A stretch of 64,000 bases of DNA from Balaenoptera acutorostrata (GCF_949987535.1 NC_080078.1:48014207-48078206), one strand, 5' to 3'. Positions 1-11,875 are shown, numbered from the stretch's first letter. Notes: generated by a model not told the origin, from the sequence alone. Numbers and translations: made by a program.

Positions 1-680
1 AAATCAGTGCACATGTCAAAGGCCCCCTTTCCCCCAAGGTACTAAGCAAAGGTTTTGGCTATCTGGCACATCTATCACAGAAAAATAAATGGACACATAT
101 GGTCTAACTGTAAAAGAACAAGCTTACACGTCTACATCCAAGAATAATTGAATAGCTGAGTGATATTTAGCTTCACAAATGGAACTTTTGTTTTACCTTA
201 TGCTATTCAATTATGATCTGAAAGACCTATTATTTAAATTTTTGAAATAATTCTATAAAACTCAGTTTATAATATCATGTAAATTAATGCTATGTGGCAC
301 CTGGCTTAAAAATAGGGGTCCTAGATGACCCTTACATGAATATAAGATGCTAAAAATGAATTTTCCTCAAATTACAATACATGAGTATATGTTACACACA
401 CTAAAAAGTCATGGTTAAATATCATCTCTCAAAGAATACCCATAATGTTCTTTTAATATGAGGAGAAGTTAACCCCAACTTCTAGATTTAAAGTTCTGTG
501 GTGAAACTAGATACTTATGGGAAAGAAATTAGTTTTCTTGTAGGTATGGGGATACATATTACTAGCATACATGCTTAAGAATATTTCTGCACAAATATAT
601 TTCAAGTTGTGAGACTGATTACTGTAATACAGCAAGATATATATATATAACATATTTTTAATATATAAAAATATATATAT
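1..680. other. AT-rich intronic sequence, nothing recognised
   Basis: No coding potential and no repeat family was recognised here. The right end (about 632-680) is a run of TA/AT-rich low-complexity sequence that abuts the LTR-like element. It is probably MACROD2 intron, inferred only from the exon at 18903-19019. Confidence 0.5.
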
Positions 681-1480
681 CTGGTCTTTTTCCCCAGGTT
701 CCTGACACTGAGTTTCTAAAACCTCTGGAATTTCCTGAGTGACAGAGGTGACAGGAGCATCTTTTGTTATTCATAACAAACCGCATTTAACCAAACCCGA
801 GTTTATGCTAGTGAGGTGACCCATAGATGGCTCCTGATGGGGGCTGGTTGCCAGAGGAACCATGTAATTAGAGGGTTAGCCTCACCCGCTGGACCTTCGT
901 GGATGGGACAGGGGTGGAGAAGGGGTTAATCACCAATGGCCAATGACTTAATCAATCATACCTATATAATGAACCCCTGCACCTTGGGGTTGGGAATGCC
1001 TCCAGGTTGACCACATTGGTGCTGGGAGGGTGATGTGTCCTGAGAGGGCGTGGAAGCTCCATGCATTCCGGTATCTCCCCCACTACACTTCTTCCATTTG
1101 AGTGTTCCTGAGTTGTATCCTTTATAATAAACCAGCAATAGTAGGTAAACGGTCTCCCTGAGTCCTGTGAGTCATTCTAGCAAATTTTCAAACCTGAGGA
1201 AGGTCATAGGAACCCTCAAATTATAGCTGGTCCATGAGAAGTACTGGTGACAAGCTGGGACTTTTGGCTGGCATTTGAAGTGGGGGCAGTCTTGTGGGGC
1301 TGAGCCCGTAATTTGTGGCATCAGACACTAACTCCAGGTACATAGTGTCAGAATTGAATTGAATCGTAGGACATCCAGTTGGCACCAAAAGACTTAGAGC
1401 ATTTGTGTGACAAAACACACACACACACACACACACGCATAAATTTGGTGTCAGAAAAGTTGTGAGTAAAATAGTTCAGA
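681..1480 (+). mobile_element. ERVL-like long terminal repeat (old, degraded)
   Basis: The stretch has the layout of a mammalian ERV3/ERVL-class LTR. A 'tataataaaccagcaatag' block around 1121-1141 looks like the polyadenylation region, and it is followed by the characteristic 'agtcctgtgagtcattctagc' type R/U5 text. A leucine-type primer-binding site follows just after 1480. The LTR start at about 681 is approximate, and I could not find a clean flanking duplication. No matching second LTR is seen to the right, so the provirus is incomplete. The exact LTR subfamily is not assigned. Confidence 0.6.
1411..1436. repeat. (AC)n microsatellite
   Basis: About twelve uninterrupted AC units, ending in 'acgcat', lie within the 3' part of the ERVL-like LTR. 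Such tracts are usually length-polymorphic. Confidence 0.9.
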
Positions 1481-1481
1481 A

Positions 1482-1500
1482 GTGGTGTCAGAAGTGGCAG
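1482..1500 (+). promoter_or_regulatory. Candidate retroviral primer-binding site (tRNA-Leu type)
   Basis: The text 'tggtgtcagaagtgg' lies just downstream of the LTR, where a retroviral primer-binding site belongs. It resembles the complement of a leucine tRNA 3' end, the feature that gives ERVL its name. A related copy, 'tggtgtcagaaaag', lies about 37 bases upstream, so the exact LTR boundary is uncertain. Confidence 0.55.
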
Positions 1501-2815
1501 AATTGGGATTTACCAGGCCCACCTCGGCTCACAGAAATGCATGGTTTGGGAAGAGAAAAGATGAAAGGGCCAGTAATGAAGAACTTTTGAACCCTAGTCA
1601 CATGGTGTAAATCTGCAGCTGCACCATGAGCAGTTATTAAAGTTAAAAGTTACCAGTGGAATTTAGGAATGGTAGTAGATCTGATTCCCAAGTTGGCTCA
1701 TTGGGTACATAAAGAGATGCAAAGTAAGAACCATGCTAAACATACAATTCCTTGTTTATTGTTATCTGTAGTAGCTAAAAAGAAAGTTCTGGGTTGGGCC
1801 TTGATGCTAGACCATGCTTAGATTTTGGTCAGTCTGAGTTTTGCCCACAAAACAGCCTGAAAAGGGAAAAATTACACCAAGACAACGAAGGTACCTCTGG
1901 TCACCAAGAAGGTAGTCCATGTAGGGTGGTCAAGACACTACTGAAACGAGAGGGTATACTGTGATGGAGTTGCCTCATTTTGTGGATCTGTATCTTCAGC
2001 TTCCTGAAGAACATTTACTAAAATAGTTTGTGAGAGTGACTAGTTTAGGGGCACTGTCTTTGGTTTTGAATGCTGCAGAGCAGAAGAACATGTTTGGGTT
2101 GACACAGGACTCACTGCTCACTAAGGAACAAGTGAGCTACAGATGATCCAGACACATAACATTCTCCAAAATGATGGATCGGGTAAAATCTACTGTGAGG
2201 TCTGTTTACTCTGAGAAGGGGGACTGTCCAACTCCCCCCATAAATGCCAAGTGGAACACTCAGATGAAGCAGTTTATATGCTTCACATGCAAGCCATGTT
2301 GGACTGGTTTTATGATAACTGGGATATTCACCCACTGAATATGCCCATTACCCAGATACATGCTGTGGTTAAGGGTTGTTTTTTTTTTTTGCATGGACAC
2401 CCCATGTAATCTTTTTTCTCTCTTCCTCAAATCACCTCAGTTTTCTTTTTTCCCCTACTTGATGCAGTTGTCTCAGGACCATAGCTGCAACTACAAGTGC
2501 TGAAAGCAGAGGTGATTCCTAAGCAAGAAACTGTAATTATATTTTTAAAACTTTATGTCAGAAGTCCTAAAGTCACGATGGGGTGGGTTATGCCTTCACC
2601 CATCTGGCAAAATTGGGGTTAACAGTAAATTCCACTCTATTGCCTAGTGGTCAGAAAATTACCTTCCCTGTAATAAAAGGAAATTCTATTTATGTGAAAT
2701 TAATATTCTCTAACCACTGGCTATTATGCTATTTCCTTCTCTACCCCAAGCAACAATTAGCTCTGCAGGTCTATAAAGGGGGAGATGGCCCAGATAACTC
2801 TGACATAAAATAATA
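1501..2815 (+). pseudogene. Decayed internal remnant of an ERVL-like provirus
   Basis: This sequence follows the LTR and the primer-binding site in the right order for the start of an endogenous retrovirus interior. It has short open stretches on the plus strand, the last at 2583-2813, but no long frame. I could not place firm gag, protease or polymerase motifs. The remnant is broken by many stops and shifts and cannot encode a virus protein. Its right limit is set only by the end of the last open stretch. Confidence 0.4.
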
Positions 2816-3470
2816 GATTTTCCATGTTGTTGCAAGTCCCTAGCATCCTATTTGTGAAAAACAAGTTGTAAAGCTTTGTTATTCACCATAAAGTCTGAAC
2901 AGTGTGAACACAGAGGAAACAAACATCAATATTTCCCCTTTGAACACATTTACATGTAAGTTGTAAGCACTGGGGCTAGCAGTCTCAATCAGAAAGTCAG
3001 TCATAACATATTTCCAACCCATAAAATTATCACTTTATTTTAATGAGGTTAAACAATAAATTGAGCTTGGAAATCATCTTTGAACACAGACTAAATCAAT
3101 GGGCAAGGATCTTCCTATCAATCTATTGGCTTTCAGTCAAGCAAGTCAGGACATGCTTCCCAGGTCAAGTTCTTTAAACCTCTTCCTCTCTGCCTTATTT
3201 CATCCTGACACTACTACTTAAACTACAGTTTTGAGAAATAGGGGGAAAAATGTACAGCACACCTAAAACATTCTTGGTAGATATACCAAATGTCAAATAT
3301 GGGCTTGACCTCCCAGTATATTAATGCTATTTTCCTGGCTTATTTTTAACTATTAGCTGAGTTCCTGGAAGAGCCAAATGAGTAGAGTACGAAACTAAAT
3401 GTTTTCTTAGGCTAGTTCTTCCAGTAACTCTGCTAACAATTATAAGTAATTAAACTTAAAGTTTCTGTGC
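2816..3470. other. Unique intronic sequence
   Basis: No ORF of note, no splice-flanked coding exon and no repeat family was recognised. Confidence 0.5.
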
Positions 3471-3474
3471 ACAT

Positions 3475-3725
3475 ACATTTGTTCATTCACAAATGGTTTT
3501 GAAGACTTCCTCAGATCAGGAGATACAACAGTGAATAAAGTCCCTGCTCTCATGAAGATTACATTCTAGTGGAAAAGACGAACATTCAACAAACAAACCA
3601 ATAAAACATAAAATAACCTCAGATGATGACAAGGGCTGTGACGTCAAGTAAAGCAGGGCAAGAGAACAGAGAGTGATGGGGTGACATTTCAGATAAGGTG
3701 GTCAGGATAACCTCAGGGAAAAGCA
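3475..3725 (+). repeat. Ancient mammalian interspersed repeat (class uncertain)
   Basis: The phrases 'gatacaacagtgaataaag', 'ccctgctctcatgaag' and 'ttacattctagtgg', followed by 'ataaggtggtcagg', are the diverged form of a widespread old repeat, probably the 3' part of a LINE. Similar segments recur in this window at 11400-11640, 14940-15800, 15830-15960 and 61915-62080. I could not name the family with confidence. Confidence 0.55.
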
Positions 3726-3734
3726 GCTCACCTT

Positions 3735-3950
3735 ACACAGCGTTTACATGGAGGCCGGCAGTGCTCTGAGTGCAGCCAGACACTGACTCATAATCCTCAG
3801 CATCTCTGTGAGAGCAGGGCTATTCTTATTCCCATGTCCAGGTGGCACCACTGAGGCACAAAGAGGTTTCATAACTTGCCCAAATCCAGAGTGTGAATTT
3901 GAGCCTAGAATGTTGGGCTTCAAAGCCCACGTTCTTAACCATTTTATGGG
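3735..3950 (+). repeat. MIR SINE
   Basis: The MIR signature is readable in order: an 'attcttattcccatgtcc' block, 'actgaggcacaaagaggtt', 'aacttgcccaaatcca', and a 'ttcttaacc' end. Divergence is high, as expected for this old tRNA-derived family. Confidence 0.8.
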
Positions 3951-4899
3951 ATGTGAATATCAATAGAAAGAAAGTTCCAGACAGGAAGGGCATCCACTTA
4001 AATATTTCTTATGGGTTGATTCTGACTTCAGGAAGTTCCAAAGTCTATCTCTAAAATGGATTATGCCACAAGTCAATCAATCAAACAGTTCAAGAAAAAT
4101 CTGACAGGCAATTACAAAGCACTAACGGAAAAAAGAAAGGGAAAGTAAACAAATGAGCAGAGAGGCCATAACACCGGAGGATAGGCAAGGACTCCTGAAC
4201 TCCATCCATGTCTTTTATGTGTGGGAAACATAACTTGGTACGGATGCTTTGACAGACAGGTGTCAATCGTATTTTTAAAAGGTGCTTCTAAAGAAAATAA
4301 ATAGAATGAATCCATAGGTAATGAATTTGTCTGTTTAATTGGTTTCCACATTGTATAACGATGCATGTTTGACATTCTGAGGGACTAGAGATCCAAAAGA
4401 TTTTTTTTCCTAAAACATATGGATATCAAATCACAATTAATTATTGAAAATAGTGTTTACAAATCACTGTCTGCCTTATTCTTAAGTAATGTGAAATATC
4501 AAACTCTGAGTTCATAGGGATTACCGGACTATGCTCTATGTGTCGTTAGAAAATGTCGGGCAACTGTTACACCACACCCAAGTTAAGAAAGGCCTGTACC
4601 CCTGATGCCAAGTTAGAAAAAGGCTTTCCAGAGTCATTTACTATACTAGACAAAGAGAGGTGTGCCATGTCCCTCCTCCCCTCCCAGGGTACAAATATGT
4701 TGGAATCCACTGACCATTTCCACGGGTCACTGCATAGGAAACCCCCAAAGAAGCATGAGGCAAGAAGGTCAACATCACCAGATTTTGTCACTATATGAGG
4801 CCCCAAAGAAAACCCCCATGAAAAAGAAGAAAGGATCACAGACGGAAAAACTGACAATTTGGACTCCTGGCAAGGCTTCATCACCTAAATCTGGGTGAT
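3951..4899. other. Unique intronic sequence
   Basis: Open frames exist on both strands around 4553-4898, but they overlap one another, lack splice sites or codon bias, and resemble no protein I know. I do not call a gene. Confidence 0.5.
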
Positions 4900-5045
4900 C
4901 TTGGGCAAGTCACTTGTTCATTTCAGCTCAACTCAATTCCAGGAGGGCAAGCTCCCTGTCTGTTTTGCATATCATTCTTTCCCAAAAGATAAGCCAAGCA
5001 CCTGGCACATATTTTAGGAACCAATCAGTGTTTCTGAATGAATGA
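4900..5045 (+). repeat. MIR/L2-like fragment
   Basis: 'gatcttgggcaagtcactt' is the MIR core. It is followed by text resembling an L2-type 3' end, 'gagggcaagctccctgtctg' and 'gcacctggcacatat', ending in 'tgaatgaatgaa'. It may be a composite of the two families. Confidence 0.55.
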
Positions 5046-5905
5046 AATACTTATCACTACTTAGTATGTACCAGACAGATTGTTAAATGCAAAGTATACT
5101 TTTCCCAGGGGATCCCTAAAGTCCTCTATCCCAGTTCCATCAAAACACCCCCAAACTCTCCCAGAATACTTTCCCAAATAGACCCACAAACTGAAAAAAA
5201 AAAAAAGCCCTGAATTCTATACTCATAAAACACATTATAAGGCAGAAGGAAATCTGTGTTCAGCATAATAAGAACATACTTCTAAGGGAGTACATGAAAA
5301 ATGACGTGTCCATGTATATGTATACCTATATGTATGTAACACACCCAAGTAGAGGAGTAACATTAAAACAGGAAAAAAATCACCTGGCCATATAAGGAAA
5401 GACAATCATTTGGCATCATGTGCCATGATGAAAGAAAGCAAAAACTGAGTGTCTGGAAAGATGGGGATTTCTAAGACAGCCCCTTGTCCTCCATACACCT
5501 TCAAATGGGTAACTGAACTCTAAATGCAAAACAGACACAATTTGAAAGAGAATTTGCAAAAATACATTTAAGGTTGTCTCTGATGATCTTCACTAAGCAG
5601 AATAAACACAGATGGGGAATAAATCTTTCCTCAAAATGTCACAGGTAGGGAAAGGAAAGCTTCAGAAGCCCTCAGGAAATTATAGGGATTTCACAAATAA
5701 TGTGTGATTAGGAATGGAGCAGACTCTAGATGGTTCTGAAAAATGAAGGTGCTAATGGGAAACACACCACCTAGACCAGCAAACAGATTTGGAAGGGCAC
5801 TGCCACAAATGTACCTAGGAAGTTACCTCTGCTTCACTTAGCTAACAGCATCAAAACAGAACAGAAGCGGAATTAATGTTTCCTCTCAAAATAAAAATGG
5901 CAATT
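5046..5905. other. Unique intronic sequence, left flank of L1 copy 1
   Basis: No recognised repeat or coding sequence. It abuts the truncated L1 at about 5906. I could not find a convincing duplication of this flank after the L1 poly(A) at 9658. Confidence 0.5.
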
Positions 5906-5909
5906 CCCA

Positions 5910-8900
5910 ATGAACAGATCATCCAAAATTAAAATAAATAAGGAAACACAAGCTTTAAATGATACATTAAACAAGATGGACTTAATTGATATTTATAGGA
6001 CATTCCATCCAAAAACAACAGAATACATATTCTTCTCAAGTGCTCATGGAACATTCTCCAGGATAGATCATATCTTGAGTCACAAATCAAGCCTTGGTAA
6101 ATTTAAGAAAATTGAAATTGTATCAAATATCTTTTCCAAACACAAAGCTATGAGACTAGATATCAATTACAGGAAAAAATCTGTAAGAAATACAAACAGA
6201 TGGAGACTAAACAACACACTACTTAATAACCAAGAGATCACTGAAGAAATCAAAGAGGAAATAAAAAAATACGTAGACACAAATGACAATGAAAACACAA
6301 TGACTCAAAACCTATGGGATGCAGCAAAAGCAGTTCTAAGAGGGAACTTTATAGCTATACAAGCCTACCTTAAGAAACAAAAAACATCTCAAATAAACAA
6401 CCTAACCTTACACCTAAAGCAATTAGAGAAAGAAGAACAAAAAAACCCCAAAGTTAGCAGAGGAAAGAAATCATAAATATCAGATCAGAAATAAATGAAA
6501 AAGAAATGAAGGAAACGATAGCAAAGATCAATAAAACTAAAAGCTGGTTCTTTGAGAAGATAAACAAAATTGATAAACCATTAGCCAGACTCATCAAGAA
6601 AAAAAGGGAGAAGACTCAAATCAATAGAATTAGAAATGAAAAAGGAGAAGTAACAACTGACACTGCAGAAATACAAAGGATCATGAGAGATTACTACAAG
6701 CAACTATATGCCAATAAAATGGACAACCTGGAAGAAATGGACAAATTCTTAGAAATGCACAACCTTCCGAGACTGAACCAGGAAGAAACAGAAAATATGA
6801 ACAGACCAATCAAAGCACTGAAATTGAAACTGTGATTAAAAATCTTCCAACAAACAAAAGCCCAGGACCAGATGGCTTCACAGGTGAATTCTATCAAACA
6901 TTTAGAGAAGAGCTAACACCTATCCTTCTCAAACTCTTCCAAAATATAGCAGAGGGAAGAACACTCCCAAACTCATTCTACAAGGCCACCATCACCCTGA
7001 TACCAAAACCAGACAAAGATGTCACAAAGAAAGAAAACTACAGGCCAATATCACTGATGAACATAGATGCAAAAATCCTCAACAAAATACTAGCAAACAG
7101 AATCCAACAGCACATTAAAAGGATCATACACTATGATCAACTGGGGTTTATCCCAGGAATGCAAGGATTCTTCAATATACGCAAATCAATCAACGTGATA
7201 CACCATATTAACAAATTGAAGGAGAAAAACCAAATGATCATCTCAATAGATGCAGAGAAAGCTTTTGACAAAATTCAACACCCATTTATGATAAAAACCC
7301 TCCAGAAAGTAGGCATAGAGGGAACTTTCCTCAACATAATAAAGGCCATATATGACAAACCCACAGCCAACATCGTCCTCAATGGTGAAAAACTGAAACC
7401 ATTTCCACTAAGATCAGGAACAAGACAAGGTTGCCCACTCTCACCACTATTACTCAACATAGTTTTGGAAGTGTTAGCCACAGCAATCAGAGAAGAAAAA
7501 GAAATAAAAGGAACCAAATTGGAAAAGAAGAAGTAAAGCTGCCACTGTTTGCAGACAACACGATACTATACATAGAGAATCCTAAAGATGCTACCAGAAA
7601 ACTACTAGAGCTAATCAATGAATTTGGTAAACTAGCAGGATACAAAATTAATGCACAGAAATCTCTTGCATTCCTATACACTAATGATGAAAAATCTGAA
7701 AGTGAAATTAAGAAAACACTCCCATTTACCACTGCAACAAAAAGAATAAGATATCTAGGAATAAATCTACCTAAGGAGACAAAAGACCTGTATGCAGAAC
7801 ATTGTAAGACACTGATGAAAGAAATTAAAGATGATACAAATAGATGGAGAGATATACCATGTTCTTGGATTGGAAGAATCAACATTGTGAAAATGACTAC
7901 ACTACCCAAAGCAATCTACAGATTCAATGCAATCCCTATCAAACTACCAATGGCATTTTTCACAGAACTAGAACAAATAAATTCACAATTTGTATGGAAA
8001 CACAAAAGACCCCGAATAGCCAAAGCAATCTTGAGAAAGAAAAACAGAGCTGGAGGAATCAGGCTCCCTGACTTCAGACTATACTACAAAGCTACAGTAA
8101 TGAAGACAGTATGGTACTGGCACAAAAACAGAAATATAGATCAATGGAACAGGATAGAAAGCCCAGAGATAAACCCACACACATATGGTCACCTTATCTT
8201 TGATAAAGGAGGCAAGAATATACAGTGGAGAAAAGACTGCCTCTTCAATAAGTGGTGCTGGGAAAACTGGACAGCTACATGTAAAAGAATGAAATTAGAA
8301 CACTCCCTAACACCATACACAAAAATAAACTCAAAATGGATTAAAGACCTAAATGTAAGGCCAGACACCATCAAACTCTTAGAGGAAAACATAGGCAGAA
8401 CACTCTATGACATAAATCACAGCAAGATCCTCTTGGACCCACCTCCTAGAGGAATGGAAATAAAAATTAAAATAAACAAATGGGACCTAATGAAACTTAA
8501 AAGCTTTTGCACAGCAAAAGAAAACATAAACAAGACGAAAAGACAACCCTCAGAATGGGAGAAAATATTTGCAAATGAAGCAATTGACAAAGGATTAATC
8601 TCCAAAACATACAAGCAACTCATGCAACTCAATATCAACAAAACAAATAACGCAATCCAAAAATGGGCAGAAGACCTAAACAGACATTTCTCCAAAGAAG
8701 ATATATAGATTGCCAACAAACACATGAAAGAATGCTCAACATCATTAATCATCAGAGAAATGCAAATCAAAACTACAATGAGATATCATCTCACACCGGT
8801 CAGAACGCCCATCATCAAACAATCTAGAAACAATAAATGCTGGAGAGGGTGTGGAGAAAAGGGAACCCTCCTGCACTGTTGGTGGGAATGTAAATTGATA

Positions 8901-9170
8901 CAGCCACTATGGAGAACAGTATGGAGGTTCCTTAAAAAACTACAAATAGAACTACCAAACGACCCAGCAATCCCACTACTGGGCATATACTCTGAGAAAA
9001 CTATAATTCAAAAAGAGTCATGTACCACAATGTTCATTGCAACTCTATTTACAATAGCCAGGACATGGAAGCCACCTAAGTGTCCATCGACAGATGAATG
9101 GATAAAGAAGATGTGGCACATATGCACATATATACAATGGAATATTACTCAGCCATAAAAGGAAACGAAA
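5910..9170 (+). pseudogene. L1 ORF2 remnant (endonuclease end, reverse transcriptase, Cys-rich domain)
   Basis: The frame is open in pieces: 5910-6476, to 6835, to 7536, to 8708, and to 9158. Comparison with copy 2 shows single-base deletions near 6460, 6815 and 7513. There is also a nonsense TAG at 8706-8708 where copy 2 has a Gln codon, and an 8-bp 'cacatatg'-type gain near 9120. The endonuclease tail keeps 'SRIDHIL', but its 'FSKHKAM' differs from the expected S-D-H motif. The polymerase motif reads FADN instead of FADD, losing a catalytic aspartate. The C-terminal CX3CX7HX4C cluster is readable ('CWRGCGEKG...HCWWEC'). The element cannot encode a working protein. Confidence 0.93.
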
Positions 9171-9501
9171 TTGAGTTATTTGTAGTGAGGTGGATGGACC
9201 TAGAGTGTATCATACAGAGTGAAGTAAGTCAGAAACAGAAAAACTAATACCATATATGCTAACACATATACATGGAATCTAAAAAAAAAAAAAATGGTTC
9301 TGAAGAACCTAGGGGCAGGACAGGAATAAAGACGCAGATGTAGAGAATGGACTTGAGGACACGAGGCGGGGGAAGGGTAAGCTGGGACGAAGTGAGAGAG
9401 TGGCATGGACTTATATACACTACCAAATGTAAAACAGATAGCTAGCGGGAAGCAGCTGCATAGCACAGGGAGATCAGCTCAGTGCTTTGTGACCACCTAG
9501 A

Positions 9502-9527
9502 GGGGTGGGATAGGGAGGGTGGGAGGG
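9502..9527 (+). promoter_or_regulatory. G-quadruplex-capable tract in L1 3' UTR
   Basis: At least five runs of three or more G separated by one or two bases lie in the 3' UTR of L1 copy 1 (GGGGTGGGATAGGGAGGG, then more). The pattern fits a stable intramolecular G-quadruplex. G-rich 3' UTR tracts are a known feature of mammalian L1s. Confidence 0.75.
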
Positions 9528-9719
9528 AGACGCAAGAGTGAGGAGATATGGGGATATATGTATATGTATAGCTGATTCACTTTGTTATACAGCAGAAACT
9601 AACACACCACTGTAAAGCAATTATACTCCAATAAAGATATTTAAAAAAAAAAAAAAAAGAAAGAAAAATTCATGGACTATCTTGTTTTACACGTCAGGCA
9701 AGGTGATTTTTCTCAACCC

Positions 9720-10080
9720 AGTGGTAAAGTGCTTTCACTCTGCCAGAAATGACTTTCTCCCCAGATAGCTACATGGCTCTCAGCTCAGGCATCACCTCCT
9801 CGGGGAGGCCTTCCCTGACCACCATGGAAAAGTAGTCCCCTCTCTCCACTGTCCACTCTCTCAGAACTTTTTATTTTCCTCATAGCCCTTACCATCATCT
9901 GAGAGGCTTGGCTTTTACGTGAATGTGTTTATTTTCTGCCTCTCTCTGCTGGAAGCTAGGATCGAAGAGGACAGGACCTTGGCTATCTTCTTCACTGTAG
10001 TTTTCTACACTCTAGAAGAGCACTCAAGCCCAGAGAAAGCGTCAATAAACATAGACTGAATAAGTTAATGAGGTACGGTA
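9720..10080 (+). repeat. L2 LINE 3' end
   Basis: The order 'agctcaggcatcacctcctc', 'ggaggccttccctgaccacc', 'agcccttaccatcatctgag' and a terminal 'caataaacatagactgaata' is the well-known 3' end of the ancient L2 LINE, moderately diverged. Confidence 0.8.
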
Positions 10081-11395
10081 AGCATTTTACAAGTAATAAT
10101 AGAGTGTTATAGCTATATGTCTTAACACTATTAAAAAGTGGTTCTATGTCTACTGCTTAACAAACTTGCCTAAGGTAGATATGCCCACCCCCAGCTAATC
10201 ATGGATGAGGAAACCCAGTCTCAGAGGGCTTGACCAAACAATTAGAATATCCTGGATTCAGGACTTCTCCTCGGACCTTCTACCTTGACAATTAGTGTAC
10301 TTGACCCAGAATCAATCTTTTATTCCATAGTGCAGAGCTTGGTCCCATCAATATTTTCAACTGGAAACACCTCTAATCAAGCCATGAAGTGGTCTAATAT
10401 TTAATCTTTGGGATTAGTGGTTAATTGCAAGTATAGTTAATAAGTTTACCCACTTTTTATTTGAATCATATATGTTAGTAATAACTCAAGGAACATTTTA
10501 GCACTGGAGGAAAATCTTCATTTAGCTCAGTATCTGCTGCTTATTTCAATAAATGTATTCTGCTGTTCCTGCACATTAACTACCATGGCTCTGAGATTAA
10601 CCTTTCCTGTTTGCTTGTGCCTGACCTCAAAGCATCCTAAATTACTCAAAGCAATTCTGATGGCTTTAATTTATGAGAACACCTTCAAATGTTCATCTTT
10701 TAAATCCTGCGCAACAGTAGCTACTTTTTAATCTTAGCTGATAACTCTGATTAAGCACATCCAAAGGCTGATTACTCCCCCTGCGGTTAATGCCAGTGTC
10801 AACGCTAACTACTTATTTCACAGCGGGAATTGCCTTGGAGAGTCCATTTACATTATTTCTCAGAATTGATTTACACTGTTATTTCCTATTGATCACATAG
10901 GAAAAAGGTATAGACAGTATCCTCTGAAGGCCTGCTAAGATGTCAAATAGTGCAAGCCAAGTACATGCATTTATTCTACACTCAGCCAGTAATGCAACAA
11001 TGTAAATACCTAGTTGCTTCCAAAATGTAGACATTTTTAAAAGACACTATTTACTATTGGGATTTTTAGTTATTTCATCACAAAGCCACTTGGGGATGGA
11101 ATCTATGTTACCAAAATGAGTCAAATCAAAATGAGAAAAAATGAAAGAACATAATCTAAGTGTAGGTTATATGTGTACCATGTGGACAAATTAAGCCAAT
11201 TGTGCCCCTGTGCTCTCTTACAGTGCTAGAATCTTTGAGCAAGCAGTGTGCTGGGTGACAGGGTAACAGAGATGCTACCACAAGAGGCAGCAGTCCTAGC
11301 TCTGCAGATTTCTGGAATCATGTAGGCTTATCTGGAGTGTTCTCTTGGTTGGTTTCTGGCAGTGCAACTATGACAATGACAAAGACAATCCTTTC
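10081..11395. other. Unique AT-rich intronic block, possible conserved element at 10370-10900
   Basis: No repeat or coding sequence was recognised. Between about 10370 and 10900 the text is repeat-free and dense in ATTA/TAAT-type motifs and short palindromic words ('ggctttaatttatgag', 'ggctgattactcc'). It has the look of a conserved non-coding element. That reading is an impression only, since conservation cannot be tested here. Confidence 0.35.
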
Positions 11396-11399
11396 ATTA

Positions 11400-11640
11400 A
11401 TTCCTCTAGTAAATATGTACTGAAAGCCTCCAACTCTGAACTGGCTATTATGTTAGATCCTAAGGATTCTAGGGGTGAATGAGACTGATGTGACTTCTGC
11501 TCTCCTTAAACTGTTATCCTGTTTGAGAAGACAGGCAATAAACAAGTAAACAAACAAATATAGATACCATCACTAAGTGTGTAAATGCCACAAAGGAAAA
11601 GAAGAGCATGTCAGAAGACTCTTCAAAGAAAGCCCTAATC
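11400..11640 (+). repeat. Ancient interspersed repeat (same class as 3475-3725)
   Basis: 'agtaaatatgtactgaaagc', 'ttctaggggtgaatgagac' and 'gacaggcaataaacaagtaa' follow the same order as the related repeats at 3475 and 14940. It is strongly diverged and the family name is unresolved. Confidence 0.5.
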
Positions 11641-11721
11641 TGTGACCCAAAAGGATGTCTGTGTTATGCGCTGGGCGAGGAATCAAAAGGCAAGGTTTCT
11701 GCCCTGAATTACACCACTGTC

Positions 11722-11875
11722 TAGGTCATGGTTCTCACACTGAAACATGTGAGAGCTTGTTCAACCACAGAGTTTCTGATTCAGTAGGTCTGGGGTGGGG
11801 CACCAGAGTCTACATCTCTAACCAATTCCCAGGAGATGTTGCTGCCGCTTCTCCAGATAGCCCATTATGAGAACC
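11722..11875 (+). mobile_element. MER5A-like hAT-Charlie DNA transposon
   Basis: The diagnostic run 'agagtttctgattcagtagg' then 'tctggggtggggc', and the 'cccaggagatgttgctgc' block, mark MER5A. It lies between end-like motifs 'catggttctcacact' and 'tatgagaacctt'. It is a non-autonomous fossil with no coding capacity. Confidence 0.82.

Larger units (their letters stand above)
5906..9658 (+). mobile_element. 5'-truncated LINE-1 retrotransposon (copy 1)
   Basis: A 3.75-kb L1 starts inside the endonuclease part of ORF2, at the position equivalent to about codon 152 of copy 2. It runs through reverse transcriptase, C-terminal domain and 3' UTR to a poly(A) tract at about 9643-9658. AATAAA at 9630-9635 precedes the tail. 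Its 3' UTR is G-rich and ends 'gctgattcactttgttat', clearly different from the 3' UTR of copy 2, so two L1 subfamilies are present. It is antisense to the inferred MACROD2 transcript. No perfect target-site duplication was found. Confidence 0.93.

Noticed and set aside
4553..4898. Overlapping frames on both strands
   Set aside because: Mutually overlapping frames with no recognisable domain. Overlap of this kind is typical of non-coding sequence.
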